The notes under the pieces: model-generated
Seen by the model: only the letters and a program-made list of their open reading frames with translations
Told to the model about the DNA's origin: nothing
Database searches by the model: none
Program-made: the position numbers and the translations under genes
NCBI RefSeq assembly: GCF_024868665.1
Contig: NW_026634167.1
Location: forward strand, 28,688-92,687
Length of the DNA: 64,000 nucleotides
Reading direction: 5' to 3'
Origin: Triplophysa rosa
Lineage: Eukaryota > Chordata > Actinopteri > Cypriniformes > Nemacheilidae
In this document: piece by piece, positions 1 through 11,720 of the stretch
How the letters are laid out: the number at the start of each line of letters is the position of its first letter
Position numbering within the stretch: position 1 is the stretch's first letter

Positions 1-1600
1 AATGAACTGTTGATTATATTTGGGTCAGTTCTGCTTCATTTGTTTTGTTTTTGACTGACATGTGGCATTGCTTTGGCTTGCTTGTGGCCCAAACCTGGCA
101 AACAGGAGCAGACCACCCAAGTGCCATCATTCCACGCGTTATGTGGGCCAGATGAGGCGGTATGGGGAGTAAGGTGTGGGCCGGATTTGGGCCGCAACGA
201 TTTGCTGGTTTGGTTGCTATCTGGGTTAGAGGTTTTTCATGTGTTTGAATACATTTAAAAAATATATATTTAATGTTTTAAGAATGATACCATCATGGTG
301 ATCAGTGATTCCTTGAGTTGGGATCTTGACCTTTGACTATTATTTTGCTTGACCTGTTGAAAGCGTGTGCTTTTAAAGTGCACTTGTTATGGCAGTGCAA
401 ATGAGAACTTAACCAAATGGTGTGGCCGCAAATATTTGCTATCTGGGTTTGGTACAGGAAGGAATCTTTCCAAGTGCCAAAAAGTTTGTTTGCTTGAGAT
501 ATGGTGGTTTTTCTATTACAGTATTAAGATTTCTTGTATAAAATAATAAATTTAAGTTAGTAATAGACTTCATGCATTTCTTGTGATATAACAAAGGCAA
601 TGGGCCTAATAGGTTGCTCACCAAGCAGCACCATTGAGCACATGCACAGCATCATGCAAGTAGCACATACAACTGGAGACAATTGTCACAAACACTGGTG
701 TGTTAGCATCGCTTTTTTAAATGCCGTGGCTTCTTGTATCATCTGGTTTGGCCACAGTGTTAGAAGGGAAGGAATTGATTTATTATTATTATTTACGGAG
801 TTATATGTGTGTTTTGCTTCTTTCATTTAATGTGTTTCTGACTTTTTCTTCCAAAAGTTTTGAACAAGATAAATTCACCTCAGAACCTTTTGTGTCTGAT
901 CATTTTTAGGAAAATTCTACCTTCTCTGAATGATATTGAAAGTTGAATTATTCTTTTGGAACCGTACGTCAATTTTATTATGTCACAATTTGCATTTACT
1001 CCATTTTATTGTGTAACTTTTAAGCAATAAAATTGATTCACATTTACTCATTTCTAATAAGAATTAATAATTTCTAATTTAATTAGAAAAATTGCTTGTA
1101 ATCTGTTGCCATAATCTTATTGAGTAGATCTAAGGTAATACTTTTTACAGTGCATGAAACTGAAAGCAGACTAATAGAGTATGTTACTGGAAGAGCTGTG
1201 GTTTACAGGAAAAGACACAATAACCAGAGGCGTATCTGTTTATCTCAGCTTAATTTGTTTTTTTTTTTTGCCTAGGAATAAGGAGGAGGAGCTCTTCATC
1301 TTATTTATACAGATCACATTCAGAGAAATATTACAGTCTCATCTGTGAACGTTAGCTTGTCGTCACACAACTCTGAGATTACAAGTAAGTTTCTTCAAGT
1401 CTTTTCTATCTAAAATGATCATTATTAATGCTTAATGTATTTTATTATTTATAATGTTGATAATAAATACAGTAAACAGGCTTGATACCACATGCCGACT
1501 ATTAAGATCCTGAAAAATACCCTGAAACAAAGACAGAGCCATTGTAGTGCTTGTTGTCCTGTTAAATACGTGACTGTCATCTAAGGAACATATTTGCTGA
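1..1600. other. Gene-free stretch with repeat debris
   Basis: I see no convincing exon here. The open frames are short, have no domain and lie in AT-rich DNA. Bases 85-235 (GGCCCAAACCTGGC onward, GGGCCAGATGAGG, GGGCCGGATTTGGG) look like a dispersed fish repeat. Around 290-345 there is a weak copy of the GATCAGTG...TCTTGACC box that recurs through the first 45 kb. The rest is unclassified. Confidence 0.5.
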
Positions 1601-1613
1601 TCACCACCACATA

Positions 1614-1703
1614 TCAATGTTGTTGCTTGTTAAATGCCATTAACATTGACAAATCAACACATTTTAACATTGATTCAATGATTGCTTGCTGTCAGGGTGT
1701 TGA
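1614..1703 (-). repeat. Foldback-family outer arm fragment
   Basis: This matches the outer arm of the dispersed foldback family in reverse orientation: AATGCCATTAACATTGAC, then CATTGATTCAATG, and finally GCTTGCTGTCAGGG, the reverse complement of the family tip CAGACAGCAAGC. Only this arm is present; the GAGCTCTTGAC box is missing. Confidence 0.6.
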
Positions 1704-1716
1704 TGAACTTGTTCAG

Positions 1717-1889
1717 GTGTGCCACTTTTATAAAAATGCCTTAGAAGAACACATTACTGGTGTGCATCTCGGAACAAAACAATGGCACTGATATATTTTA
1801 AGACATTTCTGGGCAAGTTATATTTCGGTAAAACAGGTCACACATTCATTTTAGTCTGGGACTAGTCTTAAGCCTTGTCTGTGAAACTT
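1717..1889 (+). mobile_element. Partial GGCCCGGTTTCACAG MITE
   Basis: This closely resembles the right two-thirds of the complete MITE at 3151-3389. It shares the run TTTTATAAAAATGCC, the segment ACACATTACTGGTGTGCATC and the end AGCCTTGTCTGTGAAAC, which is half of the terminal inverted repeat. The left end is lost into the neighbouring foldback arm. Confidence 0.65.
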
Positions 1890-2039
1890 TAAAGACCTTA
1901 AAGTCACCATGCAAAATTCCAAGTGTTTTACACAGTGTTGCAATGATTATTATAAATGATTTATCCGTGCACACCATTATTATTATTTTTTTCATTTGCA
2001 CTTGTAATCTAAAAGAAGTCAATCGCAACTTGCGTTTCA

Positions 2040-2620
2040 TGGTGAATTTAAGCCCTGGGAAACCGCCCCAATTGTTTATCGTTCAAAAGCCTTTGAATAA
2101 ATAAGAGCGTGCACTCAACGCTATGCAATGTTATCAAGATAACAGAATAATCAAATGCTGCAACAATTGCGTTAGACATTTTTAACATGTTAACCTAAAA
2201 ACAAAGAACTGCATTGTTTTTGAAAGCACAAATTTTAACGACATGTTTTTATATTCTGTAAAAACAGTATACTAAAACACATTTGTTGAAGCAATAAGTG
2301 ACTCAATAAAACCAAGAGTCAAGAGTCCAACTAAAGCAAACACTGATCACAGTAAAGGCTTGTCCACGCCGGGATGACAATCGTGCGCATTTATCACTGA
2401 CGTTTAACGCCTCGTGAGTCATGACTTAACAAAGGGCGCCAATGTGAGTGTGCACACCAACGCGCAAAAACGGCAGACGTAAAAGCGTCAGACGTAAAAG
2501 GTGACAAACAACAAAAGAAAACCATACCATACTATATTTGTTTCTTATTGCTGCTATGTGGAAAACGCGGACGGCAGCACGGAATGCAGACATAAAACGG
2601 AAAAGTAGATAATTATCTAA
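2040..2620. other. No gene recognised
   Basis: No exon or complete element is seen. Around 2315-2350 lies a reverse copy of the shared box (CCAACTAAAGCAAACACTGATC). Near 2475-2500 GTAAAAGCGTCAGACGTAAAAG is a short direct duplication. The rest is unclassified. Confidence 0.5.
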
Positions 2621-2624
2621 AGCT

Positions 2625-2945
2625 ACATCCCCCTAAGAAATGTTTTGTTCTCAGAACGTCCCTGCTGGTGTCGAAAACATTCCCAGAATGGTCCGATATG
2701 GTCACGATGTGGAGTTTTTAAAGGGTGTGGGGACGGTATTTGGTGAACTTTCACAGAACATTCATGATGTTCTCTGAACTTATAGGGGACCCCCAGACAG
2801 CAAGCTAACAGGTATCAATGTTAAAAATTGTTGATTTGTCAATGATAATGACATTGAATCAATATCACTTTTGCACCTGCAAGTAATGTTGAAAAAAAAT
2901 GTGACATTTCATGAAACCACCATTATTGTGGACCCGATAAGAATT
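2625..2945 (+). repeat. Half of a CCCCCTAAG-ended foldback element
   Basis: CCCCCTAAGAAATGTTTTG through the AGAACGTCCC and GTCACGATGTGG blocks to ATAGGGGACCCCCAGACAGC matches the arms of the complete foldback at about 24155-25283, including the reverse arm at 25090-25283. The adjoining 2793-2935 stretch is the common outer arm (CAGACAGCAAGC, CATTGAATCAATATCAC, ACCACCATTATTGTG). The opposite arm is not present, so this is a solo half. Confidence 0.65.
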
Positions 2946-3150
2946 CTTGGGGCGCATGAATAATATTGGTATAAAAGACGGTAGCAGTTGGTTACTCTGA
3001 TGTATTTTGGACGGGTGGATCGGAGGGCACTCCCAACATGTACAACAGTGTATACGAGTTTTACTCATTCTAACTAACCACATGTAAAGCCTGATCTGAA
3101 CACTGTATTATGCATGTGCTGTGCGCATGGACCAGTTCTTTCTGCATAAT

Positions 3151-3389
3151 GGCCCGGTTTCACAGACACGGCTTAGCTTAAGCCAGGACTATGCCTTAGT
3201 TGAATTAAGATATTTATGTCGCTTTTATAAAAATGCCATAGAAGAATACATTACTGGTGTGCATCTTGAGACAAAACAATGGCAATGATATATTTTAAGA
3301 TATTTCTGGGCAAGTTATATTCAGTTAAGACGGTCACACGTTCATTTTAGTCTGGGACTAGCCTTAAGCCTTGTCTGTGAAACCGGGCC
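3151..3389. mobile_element. Complete 239-bp MITE, TIR GGCCCGGTTTCACAGACA
   Basis: The left end GGCCCGGTTTCACAGACA and right end TGTCTGTGAAACCGGGCC are perfect reverse complements. It is too short to encode anything and is a non-autonomous DNA transposon. The target duplication is unclear. A partial copy lies at 1717-1889. Confidence 0.85.
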
Positions 3390-3399
3390 TATGAGTTTA

Positions 3400-4440
3400 A
3401 TTTGCACGCGCCATATGTCTGTCCGGGCAGGTTCAACAAGTGCTCGTTTTCCTGATATCATTGTAATTATAAATTATAGAGTGCTGTCTTGACGGCCTCT
3501 AAACCCAGGTAAAGTTGCTTGTGAATATGGCTAGCTATCCTGTATTTGCTCGGCTTGTTGTTACAGTGTGATAGAGCCTGGAAGCGTGTCCTACTTTTAA
3601 GTGCGTGAAAGTTGGCAACCCTGCTAATATAGTAACAAAATAAGAAAGTAATTTAAGTACAAACACTAAAACAATACAATACAGAAAACCGCAAGCAGAT
3701 TGCTCTCTGATCCCCTGCACTGTCTTCAGTATCTACTTCCTGGTCAGGGAGCTGTCAATTCAAATCTCACTAACAATGAGAGTAAAGTGGCCATAAGTCC
3801 TGCCCACATGTGAGGTTTGTGCCAGAAAGGCGAACTAAAATTTGTGAAGCGTAAACAAAAACTCGAAAAGCGCAAATGAAAAATCTAGAGGCAAATTCAA
3901 AACTATTATTTGCAAAGACGAAACTTAGAAAATTGTTAAGAAAAATATCCGTTTATTTGAAAATCATGTCACATTCTTGCAATTGAGTTTATTGTTTTCA
4001 TTATCAAAGTGTTTTTTTTTTCTTTCTCATTGTATATATATATATATATATATAATTTTTTTTTTTAAGTTTGCGTTCATTGAGCAGACACCTGATGCTA
4101 GGCGCTTTAGTGATGGGGAGGGGCCGCATGCTCGGAAGCTCCGTTTCATCATCGATTCCATGTTTTACACAACCCAAAAAAAACTGAACAGAGAATTGGT
4201 GAAAAACTGTTTAACTCCACAATTCAATACTACATACTTCTGAGTCTTTGTAATGTCTTTCAGCAATACATTTCTAACATCTATAATGTGTTTAGCAACA
4301 ATTTTCAGAATTCACTTTACCCAGTTTACTCAGTTCCGTTTAGTTCATCATACATTAAGTATTTGAGTAGAGATAACATATTTCTGTTGTGTGAAACCAC
4401 TGTCCATAATTTAATAAGTTAATTTAAAGTATAATTTTGT
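3400..4440. other. No gene recognised; TA microsatellite at 4033-4054
   Basis: The open frame over 3977-4243 crosses a (TA)n run and shows no domain. No splice-bounded exon or named transposon was identified. Confidence 0.5.
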
Positions 4441-4444
4441 GTAT

Positions 4445-4710
4445 GTGCTTAGTGTGAGTCTCTGTGAGAGCTCCCTCAGCTGATTTCACCAGAGGAGAAA
4501 CCAAGTCATTCCTTTCAAGTCACAAGCAATTCTCAAAGAGTTAAAGTTAATGAGATAATAAAGTGAGTAATTAAATGATAACTGTGCATTAGTGATGAAC
4601 ACCTGCTCTTAACAATCAACATTACTGAAGAAAACAGAAACGAATTCCAAAATTTAAACATCTAGAGTTGAGAGCCCAACTCAAGGAAACACTGATCATC
4701 ATGATGGTGA
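4445..4710 (-). repeat. Degenerate composite repeat copy
   Basis: CAGCTGATTTCACCAGAGG, AACCAAGTCATTCCTTTCAAG, a GTTAATGAGATAAT block and GATGAACACCTGCT appear in the same order as in the copies at 30292-30620, 34999-35424 and 41172-41601. It ends with an inverted shared box (GAGCCCAACTCAAGG). The flanks are decayed. Confidence 0.6.
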
Positions 4711-4719
4711 GTTTTAACT

Positions 4720-6380
4720 AAATAAAACAAATATTAAGCGTTAACCCGCCCATGGGCCCCCGAGCTAACAGGGGCCTCCAAAAGCAAGGGGTGGACTTAA
4801 CCAATAAGCCGTGTCAGCAGCCACATAGAGCCCCAAGTAATCATCCAAATAGCCACAATAGAGGCGCTGTTTCGTTACCAGCGCAGTGAGATGCTGAAGA
4901 GTTCAGTAAAATAGCTATAGCTATTAGGAGCTGTATTAGCTGTGTTTCACGGCTGTTCAGATGTTTTACATTCAATTTTTTGAAAAGGTGTTCTAAATTA
5001 ACTTGCTTTACATCTTTGTAATATTTTTAGCTGTGAAGTTGGCTCGTTGAATCAGCGTTATTCTGTACACAGCGAGTTCGCCAGTATGAACGCACATTGC
5101 GATCAGAAAGACTGATGACTCCTTTGAACCAATTCATTTACACATAATGTAAGAGATCAGTGAATCGTTCAAAGCTCAGTGAACTACAAGGGAACGTATC
5201 GTGTGAATGAGCTTTGCTCCTTTAGTTAAACTGGTTACTTATGGGCTAAAAAGTCTAATAAATAAGGCTCATATTATAATTTTCAACTTTTCTGTTTGAT
5301 TGAATAAATTTAATGCTTTATATAAGCGTGTTGCACAACCCCCACCTCATTTTTAGCCAGGAAAAACCCTGCAGATGTATTCTATGTGTTTTCCTATGTT
5401 TTCATTTGGGAATTTATCTGTGTTTATTAAGCTTAGTTTTCCCTGTCACTTTGACTGGGGGTGAAAAGTTTTGTGCTTTGAGGAGGAAGAAAAATAAGGG
5501 TTGCAGTAAAGTAAAATGGCGCATAGTTGGGGCCCCCATACATGGATTTGCCTAGGGCCCCCAAATCACTAAATCTGCCCCTGGATATGCGCTGCATGAG
5601 ACAAATAAGTATATAGCCAAAATCACATATCTGCTCTTCCACATAAATGTATGGAGAATTTTTCAGACAATGTCGCATTTATAAATCAGGATTTTAGCAG
5701 CCGTTAAAGTAACAGCTGGCTGGATTAAACAGGAGATGTTATTGGGTCATGTTAAGTAACTATTTTATCCCAGTTTTATGTCTGACAATAGAACAGATAA
5801 TATTTGAAAATAGCATTCAGTTGTGTTAAAATACAATATAATGTGATAGATCAGACAGTAGAAGCGAAGCAGATTTCAAGTGCCAACACTAGACCAAACA
5901 CACGTGATGACGTCACAAAAATGCTAATTAGTGCGTGACGTCATCAGCACCACAGTCTCTCAAAATCCTGTGGGAAACACGACATACCAGTAGACGCTGT
6001 TGTTTCCATTAAAACAAAAACGATTCCCAAAATAACCACTAATGCCATTAAAAAAAAAAAAATTCTACAGGGGTAGCCTACCATATTGAATTGACCCTTC
6101 GTCTCAGCCAAAGCGATCCCACTGCACTAAAGAATATTTATCATGAAATATCATTTCTGGGAAAAAAATGACGTGTACTTTCAGCCAAAAGGAATAAGAA
6201 AGTTTGCAATATGCATTCGCTTAATAGGACTAGGAGTTATAATCCCACTATTTCAGCACAATTTAATTGCCCAATAGGACATTTCCCACGCCGTATGCAT
6301 GACAGGGGGGAAGCAGTCAAGAATAGAGGAGGTCTGTGGTTTCACTGGGTTATAGAATAGAATTAATATAACGCCTGATA
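4720..6380. other. No gene recognised
   Basis: No exon with splice sites and no upstream kcnab3 exon was found. The overlapping open frames at 5313-5678 are on opposite strands of the same DNA and have no domain. Around 5520-5585 (GGGGCCCCCATACATGG) is a probable end of a dispersed repeat. The rest is unclassified. Confidence 0.45.
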
Positions 6381-6437
6381 ATTATCTCATCACATGGAAA
6401 CAGTGAAGAGTTGCTTACTGCACAGCTCTAACAGAAA

Positions 6438-6679
6438 TCTAACACAGGGGTCAAGGGTCAAGAGCCCAACTAAAGCAAACACTGATCTCTCTGCTTTACA
6501 ACAGCACATGCATTGATACAGAGAGAAATCTAACACAGAGGTCAAGGGTCAAGAGCCCAACTAAAGCAAACACTGATCTCTCTGCTTTACAACAGCACAT
6601 GCATTGATACAGAGAGAAATCTAACACAGGGGTCAAGGGTCAAGAGCTCAACTAAAGCAAACACTGATCTCTCTGCTTN
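6438..6679 (-). repeat. 91-bp tandem array (about 2.7 units) ending at an assembly gap
   Basis: TCTAACACAG recurs at 6438, 6529 and 6620, giving a 91-bp period. Each unit holds an inverted shared box (CCAACTAAAGCAAACACTGATC) and ACAGCACATGCATTGATAC. The array stops at the single n at 6679, so its true length is unknown. Single copies of the same unit lie inside the dispersed repeats near 35040-35130 and 41215-41310. Confidence 0.85.
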
Positions 6680-6680
6680 G

Positions 6681-7160
6681 CAGTGTTGGGTGTAACTAGT
6701 TACTAAGTAATTAGTTACTGTAATTTAATTACTTTTCCCTTGAAAAAGTAAAGTAAGGGATTACTCTTATTTTTTCTGTAATTTAATTACAGTTACTTCT
6801 GATGTAATTAAACTAAATACTTTGTGTAATATGTGTGTGTGCAGAAGAGGAATTTACATCAAAATTCAAAGTCTAACTTTAAAATCCGTGCTTTAGTGTA
6901 TAATTCTCACATTTGTAATTAATAATAATACTTTACGTAGTTTTATATGATTTATTTGAATGAATTAAAAGAGCCGTTTCATGTCTATCCTTGAATCACT
7001 TAACTCATCAAGGTTGATGTAGGATATAGAACGTAATTAGTAATAAGTAATTAAATACTTTTTGAAGAGAGTAACTTGCACAGTGATCTAATTACATTAT
7101 AGAATGTGTAATTAGTAACTAGTAATTAATTACTTTTTCAGAGTAACTTACCCAACACTG
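6681..7160. mobile_element. hAT-type non-autonomous element, TIR CAGTGTTGGGT
   Basis: It opens CAGTGTTGGGTGTAACTAG and closes AACTTACCCAACACTG; ends of this form are typical of hAT MITEs in fish. Subterminal TAATTAGTTACT motifs recur on both sides. It has no coding capacity. The left target duplication is lost in the gap at 6679; the right flank is TCCAGGAC. Confidence 0.8.
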
Positions 7161-7396
7161 TCCAGGACCTACTTTAGACACCCCTGAAAAAGCGACTCTG
7201 GTGATGCCTCACTGCCTCACAGTGGCTTAATGGAAACGGAATAGTGAACTGAAATGTTCTGCGACGGTCCAAACGTCAAACAGAGCTCACGGTTGAGTTT
7301 GAATAATAGCATAAGAATAAATAGCACAAATATCGGTTGAAAAAGACAAAGTAGTCAACATTTTAAACACTTCTTATAGGGCCTTCACACAGTTAA

Positions 7397-7704
7397 AGGG
7401 ATAGTTCACCCAAACATGAAAATTCCAAACCTGTGGGGAAAAAAAATATTTTTTTCTGTTATTCACAAGAGAGGATATTTTGAAGAATGTTTGTAACCAA
7501 ACAGTTCTGGGGCACCATTGACTACTATAGTATAACAAAAATGACTGTGGTAGTCAATGGTGCCCCAGAACGTTTTGTTTTCCCGCATTCTTCTAAATAT
7601 TTTATTTTGTGTTTAACAAAATAAAAGTTTATTAATGCAGGTTTGGAACGACTTGAGGGTGAATAACTGATGACAGAAGTTTCATTTTTGGGTGAACTAT
7701 CACT
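7397..7704. mobile_element. TTAA-flanked MITE, TIR AAAGGGATAGTTCACCC-like
   Basis: TTAA at 7393-7396 and 7705-7708 flanks the element. The left end begins AGGGATAGTTCACCCAAA and the right end reads GGTGAACTATCACT, an imperfect inverted repeat. Internal sequences (GAATGTTTGTAACCAAACAG, a tract around GTCAATGGTGCCCCAGAAC) form a hairpin. The copy at 22056-22367 has the same ends. TTAA duplications fit Kolobok or piggyBac; the family assignment is inference. Confidence 0.8.
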
Positions 7705-8151
7705 TTAATTAACGAAATATTGATTCGTTATTATTCTGTAGCCGATGTGCCGATGGGTTTAAATTGATCCAAATTCTTGTGACAAATACTGAATAGAACA
7801 GCTAAACTCTGTTCACCATATTGTAAAAAGTCTTATTGCATTTTGGGATGGATGTGATGCTGTTTGAGACTTCGGTCAAATGAGATTTCTTATAAGGCAG
7901 CATTATTTTTGTATTATTTTAATGTCTTGTTAGGGAGCTCAGTAAAGCTCGGAGCAGAACAGGTCCCAGATATGTCAAAGTCTGGGAATATTCATTGAAA
8001 TGTCTCAGTAGCTTGCTATTTATTTGAGGGGTGTCTAAAAGATCTGCACAAATGATCAAATGAAGACAACAAAGCCGTTTATGATCGATGCTGTGAGACT
8101 GGTTTCCATCTAAAAATACTCATTAAATACTATTCGATTTATCTATGTCAG
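7705..8151. other. Presumed kcnab3 intron
   Basis: AT-rich sequence upstream of the first recognised Kv-beta exon. It ends with the acceptor TATGTCAG. No earlier exon was identified here. Confidence 0.5.
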
Positions 8152-9559
8152 GTGTGGGAGCAATGACGTGGTCTCCTCTGGCATGCGGACTCATCACAGG
8201 GAAATACAGCGACGGCGTTCCCGACTGTTCGCGGGCCTCAATGAAAGTGAGTTTTAAGAGTTTGTGAACACCTGTCACCATTTCGTCCGCGTGCACTCAT
8301 GTGACTAACATGAGTGTGCGTGTGTGTCAGGGATATCAGTGGCTGAAGGAGCGAGTACACAGTGAAGAAGGACGCAGACAACTGGCCAAAATTAAAGAGC
8401 TCCATCTGGTGGCCGACAGGTTGGGCTGCACAGCTGCGCAGCTTGCGATCGGTAAGACACAACGCAACCCGACATGCTTTGCGGTCCCTCAAGAGGACAC
8501 TTACAAGGATTTTACGCACAGATACACGGAAGGTCGTCACAGCTTTCAGTAGTAATAGCTGTTTGGCAGTGGAAACTTTGTTAACGCCTGTGAATGGGAC
8601 TCACTTGTCACCTGCTCCAGATGCCCACAAATCAATTAACACCATGCTGAACTGCATACGGAGCAGAAGTGTGTGGACGTCAGAGAGATTTCTGCTCTTA
8701 TACAAGCATTTCGCCCGCTGTGTAAAATTGCAGACCACATATTTGGAGGGCTTTAAGACCCGGCGGAACTCTCCCCTGATAGCGCACGTACATCTGGCAG
8801 ACATCTATTTGATAGACATCTGGCAGATGCTGTTTGCTCATCTGCCCTACATCTCTGAGACGTCTGCACGTCATATAGACCTCTGGAAGATGTCTGGAAG
8901 ATGTGTATGATTTAGACTGGATGTACAACAGCTCTTTCGAAGATGTTTTTACACAGCGGATGTTTTCCAGATCTCCTTATCTTACAGATGTACCTGTGCT
9001 ATCTGGGTCTGGTTGCTTCTGCAGTGAACTGAACCAACGCAAAAGCAAATCATCGTTTATTTCGCCAATAAACGCTTTCATCGGACGCACATTCACACTC
9101 ATTTCCCTGCCTTTCAGCAAGGATTGTTGGGCATCACCTAATTAATATTCATGAGCCGATGAAGGTTCAAGTTCTCAAAGGTTCTTTATAAATAAAGCTT
9201 CATTTACCCCCTTGCACATTAATGTGAAAATCTCTCATTCAGCCTGGTGTTTACGTAGCGAGGGGGTCAGTTCAGTACTTCTTGGTGTTTCCAACACAGA
9301 CCAACTTCTTGAGAACCTTGGAGCCCTGCGGGTAACAAACACACACACATATAAACATATATAGTCATACACACACACACTTAGATGAACACACATATAT
9401 GCACTTAAAGACTCACAACATAATGTTCACTATTGTCACTAATGTTCATTATTGTCATGTTCACCACAGATTCTGTCCCAAATGACTCCTCAGACCGTAG
9501 GCGAGATAGATGCACTCCTGGGCAACAAGCCTCACTCCAAGAAAGAGTCACGTGCGTGA
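8152..9559 (+). CDS. kcnab3: Voltage-gated K+ channel beta subunit, C-terminal exons (Kv-beta-3 type)
   Basis: Four exons are in phase and bounded by AG/GT: 8152-8246, 8331-8451, 9243-9331 and 9470-9559 (TGA at 9557-9559). Together they encode about the last 130 residues of a Kv-beta subunit, an aldo-keto-reductase-fold cytoplasmic protein that binds NADPH and modulates Kv1 inactivation. Visible family motifs are TWSPLACG and the GKY and SRAS segment in exon 1, GYQWLKERV and [11 protein letters not shown] in exon 2, [14 protein letters not shown] and the cofactor segment QLLENLGAL in exon 3, and LGNKPHSKK near the end. The last exon ([13 protein letters not shown]...LGNKPHSKK) fits Kv-beta-3 better than Kv-beta-1 or -2, which end KPYSKKDYRS. 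Where Kv-beta-2 has the cofactor-contacting Tyr before SRAS, this protein has Cys; the paralogues vary there. The N-terminal two-thirds was not found in 1-8151, so the preceding intron is long or the exons lie outside the window. Confidence 0.9.
8452..9242. other. kcnab3 intron with ACATCTGGCAGATG short repeats
   Basis: This intron (791 bp) has donor GTAAGA and acceptor ATTCAG. Bases 8790-8905 contain repeats built on GACATCTGGCAGATG and AGATGTCTGGAAGATG, probably a decayed repeat. The long open frame across this DNA reads through the intron and is not a gene. Confidence 0.65.
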
Positions 9560-10316
9560 GAGAACGAGACGATTGCCGAAATACTTTCAGCCGGACAAAG
9601 AAAAGGAAAGCGAAAGGGGGAAACGACTGAACGCGGCGTCCCATCGCTTCTCTGCTCTCCCGTATATTACAACGCCTGCATGCCTTCTGCAACCTGCTTT
9701 CTGCCCATACCGCACCGCTCTCTGTAACCCAACTCAAATATCCAAACATACCTACAAACAAAACGTGCAAACTGCCGTCGGCCACCTCGCAGAAATGCGA
9801 GGAACGAGATCTTTCTTTACTTGGAGACACCAAAGTTTTTGTCTTCCAGGAGGAAGTCTTGCAGAAAGAGGAAATATAGGAGGCGAATGACGACTTCATG
9901 ACCTCTCTCGCCCCTTTCCCTCACCAGTGGACGAGCTGTTATGAGAGAGCGTGTGTTAACTTAGGCATGAACGAGTGTTTGTACGTGTGCATGCAGTGAC
10001 ACTTCAAATCGAACCTCGATGTCCGGCGTGCACCTCAAAAACCAGACGCCACGTCTCACGGTGTGGACAGCGCAATAGCCGCTTGACGTTGCCAGATGTT
10101 TACGAAAGCTGCTTGTCGCATTTGTTGGGACGTGCGCTGTCTGTCGAGGTGCAGAAGAGCATGGCGGACTCTCCGGCGTGTGACAGGAACACGCAGCGAC
10201 TGCAGATGGCTGGTTGGACACATCACAAGTCTTCCTCCGTTTCCCTCCTTTCCATCTCTCCTTGTGTTTACAATGGTGCACCTGTCCCTTTAAGAGAATC
10301 TGTGCAGTTGTAGGAG

Positions 10317-10318
<2 letters not shown>
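9560..10318 (+). other. Probable kcnab3 3' UTR and downstream flank
   Basis: The sequence after the kcnab3 stop is less AT-rich than its surroundings and has overlapping open frames on both strands with no domain. I saw no clear AATAAA here, so the 3' UTR end is not set. Confidence 0.4.
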
Positions 10319-10370
<52 letters not shown>

Positions 10371-10380
10371 GTGTGCGTGC

Positions 10381-10433
<53 letters not shown>

Positions 10434-10453
10434 TGTGTGTATATGTGTGTGTG
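10319..10453. repeat. (GT)n microsatellite with GCGT interruptions
   Basis: About 135 bp of GT dinucleotide is broken by two blocks of GCGTGCGT. The apparent Cys/Val or His/Thr open frames here are translations of the repeat. Confidence 0.97.
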
Positions 10454-10534
10454 GTGCCTCACAAACGTGTTCATAGCTAATTCCTTATTTACCAAAAAAT
10501 GACTGAAACTCATCATTTGAATGTGACATTGTTA

Positions 10535-11720
10535 TACAGTGACCTGAAAATGTATTTGGGCGCTTAAGCCACACATCACATCTTATGGTTTTTATTGTAT
10601 TTGACCAAAGAATCCCAATTTTATTAAATTGTTACATTGTTACAATAGACGTTTGTTAGATTTGAAATGAATAATGACAGATATATTGTGAGAAAAGGCT
10701 CCGCATGATTTGACATCTCGCTTGAAAGTCCTGGTACATTTTAAGGCCACTCTGTGTGAAAATGAACAGAAATATAAAGGATACCTAAATATTAACATCC
10801 CATACTTTGTCATTTTAGAGACTTTTGTGGTAATGATATAATTTGGTCTTTTGGCATATAACTATGAGAACACTGCAGATGGGATTTTGGCCCATTTTTG
10901 TAGGCATACTTGCTCGAGGTCATACTTTGGCAAAGGGATTGCGGTTTTTGTTATTTTATTATAGTTTATTAAAAATTTAATTAAATTGATTTATATAGCA
11001 ATGTAAACAGATAAATAATAAAATGACAAACTGCATAAGAAATTAAACTAAAAAATAACATGAAATATAAAAATTAAAGCTAATTCAAAATACATATATA
11101 TTTCGACATATACAAAACTAAAATAAAACTGACAACAAAACTATTATAAGTCTGGTAACTTGTAACTGCAGACTAGTGTTCATGTGGACAGTTCAGGTCA
11201 CTAACAGTCTTGTTCGCAATCTTTTCCTTATTTTCTGACATCGCTATACAATCTAATCAATAAGGATGCCAAAAGGTTTAAAAAAGGCAAAAAACAGTAG
11301 GCCTACACTGTAAAAAAAATTCTGTAAAAAAAAAAAAAAATTCTGTAAGCTGGAGAAATCGAAATATACATTAAAATATTTTTTTCCTGTAAATTACAGG
11401 ATATAAGGATATATATGAAATTGTTTTTCTTGTAAATTTGTTGTATTTTTCCTGTAATTTTACGTTTTTTGACCGTATTTCAAAGATAATTAAAAAACAA
11501 AAAAATTGACATTTTACGTGGAAATCTGTAAAAAAAAGAAAGAAAATTTCTGTAAAATTACGTTTTGTTTTTTTACAGTTTATGTTTTGCATAAAACAAT
11601 TTCACATGTAATCATTTATAATTGCAGCGCTTAAAAAGAAATAAAACTACATTTAAATGTTGAATATGTAAATCATTGAAATAAGAGAACCGGGTGTGAA
11701 TACTTTTGCGAGGCATCATA
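10535..11720. mobile_element. TA-flanked transposon relic with nested CACTG-ended insertion
   Basis: The left end TACAGTGACCTGAAAATG and right end TTTTGCGAGGCATCATA are degenerate inverted repeats (compare ATGATGCCTCGCAAAAGTATT on the opposite strand). This matches the widespread fish element beginning TACAGTGCCTTGCAAAAG, probably Tc1/mariner-like. No transposase frame remains. Bases 11306-11580 (CACTGTAAAAAAAATTCTG to TTTTTTTACAG) appear to be a separate AT-rich MITE inserted in it. Confidence 0.55.

Noticed and set aside
6438..6679. CRISPR-like regular repeat
   Set aside because: Repeats are contiguous 91-bp units without unique spacers, in a vertebrate genome.
8362..8910. 182-residue open frame, plus strand
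   Set aside because: It overlaps the second kcnab3 exon in another frame and runs through the intron; no domain.
9405..9899. 164-residue minus-strand frame and overlapping plus frames at 9433-9890
   Set aside because: Antisense to, or out of frame with, the last kcnab3 exon and its 3' flank; no family resemblance.
10214..10516. Cys/Val-rich and His/Thr-rich frames
   Set aside because: Translations of the GT microsatellite.
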